A DNA stretch of 64,000 nucleotides from contig JAFBIR010000004.1 in the NCBI GenBank assembly GCA_021531385.1, positions 124,001-188,000 on the forward strand. The letters are read 5' to 3'. Shown here piece by piece: positions 26,285 through 32,429 of this stretch (position 1 is its first letter; every line of letters starts with the position of its first letter). The notes under the pieces were generated by a model. It saw only the letters and a program-made list of their open reading frames with translations, did no database searches and was not told the origin of the DNA. The translations under genes and the position numbers were made by a program. This DNA is from Parabacteroides distasonis (GTDB lineage: Bacteria; Bacteroidota; Bacteroidia; Bacteroidales; Tannerellaceae).

Positions 26285-27583
26285 CTATTTTAAATTTATC
26301 GTGATTAATTTTGCCGTATATGAACCTTTATATGCATCAAAAACACCTCCTATCAAGTATTTTAATCCATAGGTGTTTGCAAAATCTTTTTGATCCACTA
26401 AACTTTCTCCTTCTTCATCCGTTAATTCTTCTATCCAATCCGGAAGTTTCTCGGTCAGTGACAATGTGATGGAACCTCTACTAATGATAGGATCCTCACT
26501 GGTCAATTTCACTTTATGTGTATATGCTGATTGGCGATTGCTATTATTTATGATCTTAGAAACATGAAAGGCAGCATTGGACAATTCATAATGTGCTGGA
26601 TTCAGCAAATAGTCCTCATTTATCAAACAAGATGACAAATCAACACCTACAGTCAACTCGAACAACTTATTGCCATTCTTTGAATCCGGCTGGGCTCCTA
26701 CGATAGTCGTTTGAGGATTCTGTTTATCTAAATCGAAATTGCCTATTTTTTCCAATGGCAAGATACTGCAATTGTAGGTCTTATTGATGTTGGTAATAAC
26801 GCACATATTTTGAACGCCGCTACCTTTAATCTCATTCACATCAACTGCCTTCATTAACCTTTGCAATTGACTAACGTCCCCCATAAGCCATATGTAAAAA
26901 GGCCTATTCTCCTTAATTTTTTGTCTATCATCATATTTGTTAAAATAGAATCCATCAAAACTTGACATGAATCGCATTATGATCACTGAATAATCTGGCG
27001 ACTCCAATAATTTTTGCCGAAAACAGTTTCGGATTCCTATTTGCTGGTTAACGAGATATTCATCTGCGTTATCCTGAGCTTTATACTGTCGTCCTGGAGA
27101 GAAAATACAGTCGGAGATAAAAATAGATATATCATCTTTTGAATGCTTACTAAGCACTTTACTCAAGATCTCAGAAATATCTGAAGAGCCTCTATTGCCT
27201 CCTCGCTGTTTAAATACATTTGGCTCCAGATTCTTTATGAACTTCTCTATATCATCTCCTTGATTGATTATTTCGCTGTTTATATAATTCAGTTCAATAT
27301 TATTCTTATGTGAGGAGCTGTCATTCCTGCCTAAATCTGCCAATTCGATATCTGACAAATAGCTATACACTGCATATTCAAATTCTGTAGCACCAGCTAC
27401 ATACCCATCCATACTACCCGAGTTTTCCATGTAAACTTTGATGTTTGGCGCGGGTAGTGCCTCCTTATTCTTTTGCTGATTAATGTGCTGAGACTCTACT
27501 ATTGGCTGTGTAGGACCTCCGCAACCCGAACAGAGGATAATCCCAATGGCAAGAAATTTCTTTATGAGCTTAATTTTATCCAC
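26285..27583 (-). CDS. vWA-like lipoprotein, first gene of the island operon
   Basis: About 432 residues, starting at GTG 27583, chosen because AAAGGGA precedes it and because it gives a short lipoprotein signal (MDKIKLIKKFLAIGIILCSG then Cys, lipobox CSGC); the frame stays open to a GTG at 27616. The mature part begins with a linker, then a vWA-like domain: KVYMENSGSMDGYVAG (about residues 50-65) is a MIDAS loop in which the usual first Asp is Glu, then NRGSSDISEILSKVL and DDISIFISDCIFSPG. vWA domains bind metal-dependent protein partners. The lipid anchor places it on a membrane facing the periplasm. A promoter with LytTR-type repeats is upstream. Confidence 0.78.
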   Translation of the reverse strand: MDKIKLIKKFLAIGIILCSGCGGPTQPIVESQHINQQKNKEALPAPNIKVYMENSGSMDGYVAGATEFEYAVYSYLSDIELADLGRNDSSSHKNNIELNYINSEIINQGDDIEKFIKNLEPNVFKQRGGNRGSSDISEILSKVLSKHSKDDISIFISDCIFSPGRQYKAQDNADEYLVNQQIGIRNCFRQKLLESPDYSVIIMRFMSSFDGFYFNKYDDRQKIKENRPFYIWLMGDVSQLQRLMKAVDVNEIKGSGVQNMCVITNINKTYNCSILPLEKIGNFDLDKQNPQTTIVGAQPDSKNGNKLFELTVGVDLSSCLINEDYLLNPAHYELSNAAFHVSKIINNSNRQSAYTHKVKLTSEDPIISRGSITLSLTEKLPDWIEELTDEEGESLVDQKDFANTYGLKYLIGGVFDAYKGSYTAKLITINLK

Positions 27584-27713
27584 GAATGAATCCCTTTGCA
27601 ATACAATTATTACCACGCATCCCTAATGGCATATTCTAAATAATGGTGTGGGAAGCCGTTGACAACGGAATTTTTCAATCATAATTGCCAACACACCTTA
27701 TTATTCTTTCCGA

Positions 27714-27721
27714 CAAAATTA
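27714..27721 (-). promoter_or_regulatory. Promoter -7 box of the island operon
   Basis: On the minus strand this reads TAATTTTG, a TAnnTTTG match. It lies in a block very similar to the LytTR gene promoter (28491-28498), with AATCT-like sequence just upstream in both. Confidence 0.65.
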
Positions 27722-27763
27722 AGTTAATCTATGTGATGAACAGACGATTAAATCTTCCTCTTT

Positions 27764-27813
27764 ATGAAATGACAAATAGGGCTTATGAAATGGTGGATTC
27801 CTTGCGTAAAGTG
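27764..27813. promoter_or_regulatory. Three 21-bp-phased repeats upstream of the operon (putative LytTR sites)
   Basis: ATGAAATG at 27764-27771 and 27785-27792, and the variant GTAAAGTG at 27806-27813, start exactly 21 bp apart, two helical turns. The nearest copy begins 43 bp upstream of the operon -7 box. The LytTR gene promoter carries the same arrangement (28542-28591). LytTR proteins are known to bind pairs of short direct repeats about two turns apart, so these are likely sites for the adjacent regulator. Confidence 0.7.
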
Positions 27814-27820
27814 ATTTCTT

Positions 27821-28061
27821 CCATCCTGTAGAAAAGCCGCCGCAGCTCGCGAGAAGGAATTTCATCCTGTAGAAAAGCCGCCGCGGCTCGCGAGAAGAAT
27901 TTTCACCCCTGAAAAAAGCCGCCGCGGCTCGCGAGAGGAAATATCACGCTGTAAAAAAGCTGCCGCGGCTCGCGGGAAGCATTTTCACCCTTGAAAACAG
28001 CCGCCGCGACTCGCGGGAAGATTTTTCACCCTGTAGAAAAGCTCTCGCAATTGATTTTTTG
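27821..28061. repeat. Six-unit 41-bp tandem array with terminator-like hairpins
   Basis: The GC-rich core of each unit begins at 27836, 27877, 27918, 27959, 28000 and 28041, an exact 41-bp period; the last unit is degenerate. On the minus strand the cores read like AGCCG-CGG-CGGCT followed by TTTT, a short stem with a T-run. Changes in units 1 and 5 keep the stem through G-T pairs. The period is not a multiple of three, so it is not coding. It lies between the LytTR stop and the operon's regulatory sites, so it may insulate the operon from read-through. Confidence 0.8.
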
Positions 28062-28466
28062 TTATCTTTGGGGCCGATGTGTGCCGTCGGAGGAGGAGGG
28101 GAGTGAGAGTTGCGACTCCAGGTGATTCTTTAGCTGTCGGAGGGCCACTTTTGAGGCGGTCAGGGGGATGGAAATATTGTTGCGAATGTCCGCCAAGATC
28201 AGCTGTTTCTTGCCAATATTTACTTTGTAAACATACTCTCGGTTGATAATAAGCCGTTTACCGGTTCGGATAAACATGGAATCTTCCTCGCCTAATTGTG
28301 CGTGAAGGAGCATCTCTAAATGAGAGAGGTTGAACGCAAAAACATGTTCGGTCAAGTCTATCAATACTAAAGTGGTGTAATTCCCTTCGGAAACGGCATA
28401 AACAATCACTTCGGGTCTGATTCGAATCAGCTCGTTAGTAGTATTGATGATTACGGGCTTGGCCAT
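28062..28466 (-). CDS. Stand-alone LytTR DNA-binding regulator
   Basis: A 134-residue protein that is almost only a LytTR domain (about residues 10-115): the N-terminal strand with IRIRPEVIVYAVSEGNYTTL, then FAFNLSHLEMLL, FIRTGKRLIINREYVYKVNI and the recognition strand KQLILADIRNNISIPLTASK. It lacks the receiver domain of AgrA/LytR response regulators, so activity may be set by its level or by an unknown input. It is the gene directly upstream of the island operon on the same strand. Identical triple repeats upstream of its own promoter and of the operon suggest autoregulation and operon control. Confidence 0.88.
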   Translation of the reverse strand: MAKPVIINTTNELIRIRPEVIVYAVSEGNYTTLVLIDLTEHVFAFNLSHLEMLLHAQLGEEDSMFIRTGKRLIINREYVYKVNIGKKQLILADIRNNISIPLTASKVALRQLKNHLESQLSLPSSSDGTHRPQR

Positions 28467-28490
28467 AGCTCTTTCGTTTTACTTTCTTTA

Positions 28491-28498
28491 CAAAATTA
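28491..28498 (-). promoter_or_regulatory. Promoter -7 box of the LytTR gene
   Basis: TAATTTTG on the minus strand, 25 bp before the start codon, identical to the operon's box at 27714-27721. Confidence 0.65.
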
Positions 28499-28541
28499 AC
28501 GTAATCTGTTCGGTAAAAGGTGACAATTCAAGTACCTTTTT

Positions 28542-28591
28542 ATGAAATGCGCGGTGGGATGTGTGAAGTGTTCGTCTTGTTGCATGAAATG
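28542..28591. promoter_or_regulatory. Three 21-bp-phased repeats upstream of the LytTR gene
   Basis: ATGAAATG at 28542-28549, GTGAAGTG at 28563-28570 and ATGAAATG at 28584-28591 start exactly 21 bp apart. The nearest begins 44 bp upstream of the -7 box, against 43 bp at the operon promoter. Confidence 0.7.
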
Positions 28592-29011
28592 ACTTTGTGT
28601 TGCAGCCGGTCTTCCCCCTTTATCCGGACCTATTTATATAAAAAAGGTGTAGGGAGCGATTGCATATTATCCTACTATCAGGCTCTCGCATGGCCCTCGG
28701 AACGAATAATTGCAATAACCACCCACACCTCATTGAGTATAGTAATCCGCCATCGGATTGCATACCTAACAAAGTGGGGTGTTATCGCTATGACTTTCGT
28801 TCCATTGCAAATTTGCGAGATTTGATAGTAGAAGAAGTATAACAATAACACCTTTCGATTCTGAAAATGACCTTCCTCTTCTCTTGTCGCTACAAGACAT
28901 TTATTGGAAAGTGCTGCCGCAAAGGTAGCTTTTCCTGGGATTATGACCAAGCAAATAGGTTGAAGAACCTTAACGAAATGAGGTAAAACAGGGGAAAATG
29001 TCACCAGATGA
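28592..29011. other. Gene-free stretch at the right end of the island
   Basis: No gene is supported over these 420 bp. A minus-strand TACCTTTG box is at 28920-28927 with no gene close downstream of it. A 60-codon plus-strand frame (28660-28842) ends in a plausible-looking NLRDLIVEEV but lacks a family match; it could be a gene remnant. Confidence 0.5.
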
Positions 29012-29087
29012 CTAAAAAATATTAAAGCATGGAAGATTTATGCCTTGAAAGTATGCTGTATAACATAAAACCTCTATATTTGCATCG

Positions 29088-29155
29088 TGTTTTTCATGGT
29101 ATTAGATTTAAGGTTAACAATTAGAGATTGGCTGTCCGTGATGGATGGCTTTTTT
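29088..29155 (+). ncRNA. Repeated short RNA/leader element, copy 4
   Basis: Fourth copy of the 155-bp element (29012-29166), at the opposite end of the island, same strand, no gaps relative to copy 1. Promoter box TATATTTG at 29075-29082; terminator stem 29131-29137 with 29143-29149, T-tract 29150-29155. The 22-codon ORF is at 29096-29164. It precedes the tRNA-Asp gene by about 160 bp, but that gene has its own promoter box. Confidence 0.6.
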
Positions 29156-29249
29156 CATTTATAGGGGTTCCTGTTCGTGGAGGCGTTGCACGACGTCGGG
29201 GGGCAGGAGCGAAAATTGAAAGAAAATCGCATTTTTTTTGCCGAAGGTA

Positions 29250-29279
29250 TTGCAGGATTCAAAATAATGCGTACCTTTG
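29250..29279 (+). promoter_or_regulatory. Promoter of tRNA-Asp
   Basis: TACCTTTG at 29272-29279 with TTG at 29250-29252 at -33 spacing, 45 bp before the tRNA. Confidence 0.65.
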
Positions 29280-29323
29280 CACCGCAATCGAGAGAGATTG
29301 TGAGGATATTGAAATAAAAATTT

Positions 29324-29397
29324 GGTGCGTTAGTTCAGCTGGTTAGAATACATGCCTGTCACGCATGGGGTCACGGGTTCGAGTCCCGTACGCACCG
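29324..29397 (+). tRNA. tRNA-Asp (anticodon GTC)
   Basis: A 74-nt cloverleaf: acceptor stem GGTGCGT pairs with ACGCACC, anticodon stem CATGC/GCATG encloses CTGTCAC with anticodon GTC, and the T-arm has GGGTTCGAGTCCC. The discriminator base is G and CCA is not encoded. A strong terminator follows. Confidence 0.96.
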
Positions 29398-29402
29398 CAA
29401 GA

Positions 29403-29435
29403 AGCCTCTGATGCGTGAGCATCGGAGGCTTTTTG
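29403..29435 (+). terminator. Intrinsic terminator after tRNA-Asp
   Basis: GCCTCTGATGC pairs with GCATCGGAGGC across a GTGA loop (one G-T pair), followed by TTTTT. Confidence 0.9.
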
Positions 29436-29487
29436 TTGCCCATACCCAAACGTTTATTGCCTCCTTGTTATTCAGAAAAATCTTCCG

Positions 29488-29495
29488 TATTTTTG
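29488..29495 (+). promoter_or_regulatory. Promoter -7 box of ilvA
   Basis: TATTTTTG, a TAnnTTTG match, 24 bp before the ilvA start codon. Confidence 0.55.
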
Positions 29496-29519
29496 CGCCA
29501 CGTTTTTAACAAATAGAAT

Positions 29520-30719
29520 ATGCTGACACTCGATAAGATTTATCAAGCTCAATATGCCCTGAAACGGGTGATCCGACGAACCGACCTCATCAGTGCGCCG
29601 AATATCAACAAAGCGTCTCAGATTTATTTGAAACCGGAGAATTTGCAAGTGACGGGTTCTTTTAAGGTACGAGGGGCCTGTTTTAAGATCTCGCAGCTGA
29701 GCGAGGAGGAGCGTGCGCATGGTGTGATTGCTTGCTCAGCGGGTAATCATGCGCAGGGAGTGGCGCTCGCGGCTACGGCTCATGGCATTAAATCGTTGAT
29801 TTGCTTGCCGGATAACGCTCCTATCTCCAAGGTTGAGGCTACAAAAAGCTATAGGGCGGATGTGTGTCTCGTGGAGGGGGTGTATGACGATGCGTACAAG
29901 CGGGCTTTGGAGTTGCGTGACGCGCATAACTATACCTTTATCCATCCGTTTGATGACGAGGATGTGATCGCGGGGCAAGGAACGATTGGCTTAGAGCTGT
30001 TAGAGCAATTGCCTGAGGTAGAGGCTGTGATTGTGCCGATCGGAGGAGGTGGATTGATCAGTGGCGTGGCGTATGCGGTAAAAAATCTGAATCCCCGTAT
30101 CAAGGTTTATGGTGTGCAAGCGTCTGGGGCGCCCAGTATGCTGAACGCGATAGAGCATGGTAAGATCGAGCGATTGGAGCGGGTGCGTACGATCGCGGAT
30201 GGTATCGCTGTGAAGGAGCCGGGTGTACATACGTTTGATTACTGTCAGCAATATGTAGATGAGATTGTTTCTGTTACGGAAGACGAGATCTCTACCGCTA
30301 TCTTGGCGTTGATTGAGCAACATAAGTTGATTGCAGAGGGGGCAGGAGCGGTGAGTGTGGCTGCTGCTATGTTTAATAAGGTGCCCATCCAGGGAAAGAA
30401 GACGATCTGTATCGTCTCTGGTGGTAATATCGACGTGACGATTTTGAGCCGTGTGATTGGTCGTGGCTTGCAGAAGTCGGGTCGTTCTTGCGTGATGACG
30501 ATTGAGCTGGTAGATAAACCGGGGCAGTTGCAGCATGTCTCTGAGATCATTGCCTCTACGGGTGCGAATGTGGTTTCCGTGCATCATGAGCGGGTGAGCC
30601 ATACGGCGGATATTAACGGATGTTACCTTCGCTTGGAGATGGAGACACGTAACATTCAGCAGATTAACGAGATTCGTCAGCTGCTGACCGTTCATGGCTA
30701 TAAGATTGTAGAAGGATAA
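29520..30719 (+). CDS. ilvA: Threonine ammonia-lyase
   Basis: A 399-residue PLP enzyme that deaminates threonine to 2-oxobutanoate, the first step towards isoleucine. The PLP lysine is Lys49 in VTGSFKVRGACFK, and the phosphate-binding loop PIGGGGLISGVA is at about residues 170-181. Residues about 325-398 form one ACT-like regulatory domain (CVMTIELVDKPGQLQHVSEI), so allosteric control by an amino acid is expected. Length matches the single-ACT form of threonine dehydratase rather than the longer two-ACT biosynthetic form of E. coli. The DivIC-like gene follows after 15 bp. Confidence 0.93.
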   Translation: MLTLDKIYQAQYALKRVIRRTDLISAPNINKASQIYLKPENLQVTGSFKVRGACFKISQLSEEERAHGVIACSAGNHAQGVALAATAHGIKSLICLPDNAPISKVEATKSYRADVCLVEGVYDDAYKRALELRDAHNYTFIHPFDDEDVIAGQGTIGLELLEQLPEVEAVIVPIGGGGLISGVAYAVKNLNPRIKVYGVQASGAPSMLNAIEHGKIERLERVRTIADGIAVKEPGVHTFDYCQQYVDEIVSVTEDEISTAILALIEQHKLIAEGAGAVSVAAAMFNKVPIQGKKTICIVSGGNIDVTILSRVIGRGLQKSGRSCVMTIELVDKPGQLQHVSEIIASTGANVVSVHHERVSHTADINGCYLRLEMETRNIQQINEIRQLLTVHGYKIVEG

Positions 30720-30734
30720 AAGGGAAAGGAGCGA

Positions 30735-31046
30735 ATGATGTTTAAACGTATCAAGGAGTTTTACGACCGATACCTTGCTTGGATCAATGCGTACTGGCTG
30801 GTGACGATTGTGTTTTTGATCGTGACGCTGACCGTGGGCGACAGCAGTTTATATAAGCGTTATACCTATGACGAGAAGATCCGAAGCTTGGAAAAAGAGA
30901 TTGAACATTACCAGAAGGAGATTGAGGTGAATGGCAAGAAACTGAAAGATCTTCATACGGATAAGGAGGGTTTGGAGCGTTTCGCGCGTGAGGAGTATTT
31001 CATGAAACGTTCCAACGAGGATGTCTTTATTATTGAGGAGGATTGA
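30735..31046 (+). CDS. FtsB/DivIC-family septum formation protein
   Basis: A 103-residue protein with a short cytoplasmic N-terminus, one transmembrane helix (about residues 20-36, YWLVTIVFLIVTLTVG) and a periplasmic coiled coil (about 50-85), ending in the conserved FAREEYFMKRSNEDVFIIEE. This is the FtsB/DivIC design, a divisome component that links with FtsL and FtsQ to activate septal wall synthesis. It lies 15 bp after ilvA; the downstream membrane protein gene follows within 10 bp. Confidence 0.88.
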   Translation: MMFKRIKEFYDRYLAWINAYWLVTIVFLIVTLTVGDSSLYKRYTYDEKIRSLEKEIEHYQKEIEVNGKKLKDLHTDKEGLERFAREEYFMKRSNEDVFIIEED

Positions 31047-31053
31047 TGCGCTT

Positions 31054-31377
31054 ATGAAGAAAATACGTACGATCCTATTTGTGGTTTCTGCCTGTTTGGT
31101 GTTGGCGGGAGCGGCGCTTTATCTCACGCAATGGACGGTTGCGCCTTATCTGTTTGCGGTGGGTGCAGCGGGAATTGCGGTTAATTATCTGACCACTCCG
31201 GTAGGGGATTTGGATTTTCGTGGCCGACGTTTGCATCGGTTCAACGTGATGGCCGGTTTCTTGATGGTAGTGGCTTCCGGTTTTCAGTTCAATGGGCGTA
31301 AAGAGTGGGTCATTTGCCTATTCATCGCTGCGATCTTGCAACTTTATACCGCCTTTGTCTCTCCCAAGAAGGAATAA
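31054..31377 (+). CDS. Small multi-TM membrane protein, unknown
   Basis: A 107-residue protein starting MKKIRTILFVVSACLVLAGA; I prefer this ATG to an upstream frame start at 31021 that would overlap the DivIC-like gene. Four hydrophobic segments are visible (about residues 5-22, 28-45, 63-80 and 86-101). There is no catalytic motif. It follows the DivIC-like gene and ends at a bidirectional terminator, so it is probably the last gene of the ilvA transcript. Confidence 0.7.
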   Translation: MKKIRTILFVVSACLVLAGAALYLTQWTVAPYLFAVGAAGIAVNYLTTPVGDLDFRGRRLHRFNVMAGFLMVVASGFQFNGRKEWVICLFIAAILQLYTAFVSPKKE

Positions 31378-31378
31378 A

Positions 31379-31410
31379 AAAAGGCTGTCGAAATGAATCG
31401 GCAGCCTTTA
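31379..31410. terminator. Bidirectional terminator between convergent genes
   Basis: An 8-bp stem (31383-31390 with 31399-31406, one G-T pair) with A-run before and T-rich run after, serving the small membrane protein gene and the convergent OmpH gene. Confidence 0.85.
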
Positions 31411-31431
31411 TTGTGTTTAAATAATCTATGC

Positions 31432-32037
31432 TTATTTAGCAGGTGTGGAGTAGTTTCTGTTCAAGAACTCGAGCAACTCCGCAGTGATGTCGTAAGTGTC
31501 ACCGGCCAACAGGATATTGTCGCCAACGGTGTTGCTGAATATCACCTGGAAGCCCTTGTCCTGGTTGAAGGCACGCAGCTGAGAAACAATCGTATCTCGC
31601 AACTGCTCGTTCAGTTTTTGCTGCTCTTGCATTAACTCTTGTGCCAACTGGTTGTCGAGATTCTGTAACTCTTCCTGTTTCTTCAAGAGGCGCTGCTGCT
31701 CTTGCTCAGCCCGTTCACGCGTCAAGAAGGCATTGTTCTCGATCTTACGCTGGAAGTCTTTCATCTCACTCTCCAAACTACGTGCTTTCTGTGTGATGTT
31801 GGCGCGCGAGTTCTCTTGCTTCTTCAGGATAATCTCGTTCAGATCTTTGGAATAGTTGTAATTGAGCAACAAGGAATCCACATTGACATAAGCTATCGGC
31901 AACAAGGCCGTCGCATCTTCCGCAGAAGCGAAAGTTCTCGTTACACCAGATTCCTTCTTGTCGGAAAATTGCATGACATACAAAATTACGACAGCCACTG
32001 CTAACACACCGTTGATAACGTAGTTGATGTTCCTCAT
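31432..32037 (-). CDS. OmpH/Skp-family periplasmic chaperone-like protein
   Basis: A 201-residue protein with an N-terminal membrane or signal segment (about residues 5-23, NYVINGVLAVAVVILYVMQF) and then an OmpH-type structure: a beta strand (IAYVNVDSLLLNYNY), a long coiled coil rich in Gln, Glu and Arg (about 65-150), and a C-terminal strand region (KGFQVIFSNTVGDNILLAGD). OmpH/Skp proteins hold outer-membrane proteins in the periplasm. The uncut-looking N-terminus may keep it anchored in the inner membrane. It is 26 bp downstream of a small membrane protein gene. Confidence 0.85.
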   Translation of the reverse strand: MRNINYVINGVLAVAVVILYVMQFSDKKESGVTRTFASAEDATALLPIAYVNVDSLLLNYNYSKDLNEIILKKQENSRANITQKARSLESEMKDFQRKIENNAFLTRERAEQEQQRLLKKQEELQNLDNQLAQELMQEQQKLNEQLRDTIVSQLRAFNQDKGFQVIFSNTVGDNILLAGDTYDITAELLEFLNRNYSTPAK

Positions 32038-32063
32038 AAAGTGAAATTTAATTCTTATGTTTT

Positions 32064-32282
32064 TTATTCTTTTGTTTCTCGCATTAAGTCATAGAGCCCC
32101 TGCTGCCTCGTTGCCATCCGATCCATTGTCTTGGCACAATAGATGCCTTTCTTGCCCAATGCCCGATTGCCTTCGATGTGCGTATTGGGGAATTTGCCTC
32201 CTTTCACGAAGATGATCTTCACGCACAGCAATAGGACGCTGAAAAAAAGAATTATGACCGTAAATAATAACGTTGTAAGCAT
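32064..32282 (-). CDS. Small conserved single-TM protein
   Basis: A 72-residue protein with a strong N-terminal transmembrane helix (about residues 1-23, MLTTLLFTVIILFFSVLLLC) and a basic, polar tail with GGKFPNTHIEGNRALGKKGI and one Cys at about residue 49. The pattern is typical of a small uncharacterised Bacteroidales membrane protein. It has a promoter box (32303-32310), and the OmpH gene follows on the same strand, so the two may be co-transcribed. Confidence 0.7.
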   Translation of the reverse strand: MLTTLLFTVIILFFSVLLLCVKIIFVKGGKFPNTHIEGNRALGKKGIYCAKTMDRMATRQQGLYDLMRETKE

Positions 32283-32302
32283 TTTCTCTATATTTGTGGA
32301 CG

Positions 32303-32310
32303 CAAATATA
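32303..32310 (-). promoter_or_regulatory. Promoter -7 box for the small TM protein and OmpH genes
   Basis: TATATTTG on the minus strand, 21 bp before the start codon at 32282. Confidence 0.6.
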
Positions 32311-32429
32311 AGCGTTTAAGTGATTAGTAAGTGCCTTTTGGGCATTTAATTCTACTTTTTTTCAAACTCAACGCTTCTCTTTGCAATTTTATTAACGTTG
32401 ATGTAGTACCAACAAAACATTATAACAGA

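Noticed and set aside
27821..28061. CRISPR array
   Set aside because: The 41-bp units are contiguous degenerate tandem repeats with no unique spacers, and no cas genes are nearby.
28678..29004. 108-codon minus-strand frame upstream of the LytTR gene
   Set aside because: It contains a promoter-like box and hairpin words inside it and has no family signal; likely non-coding.
29012..29435. tRNA-Asp as a phage or ICE attachment site
   Set aside because: The island stops near the tRNA, but no integrase and no duplicated tRNA 3' end were seen in the window, so I do not call an att site.
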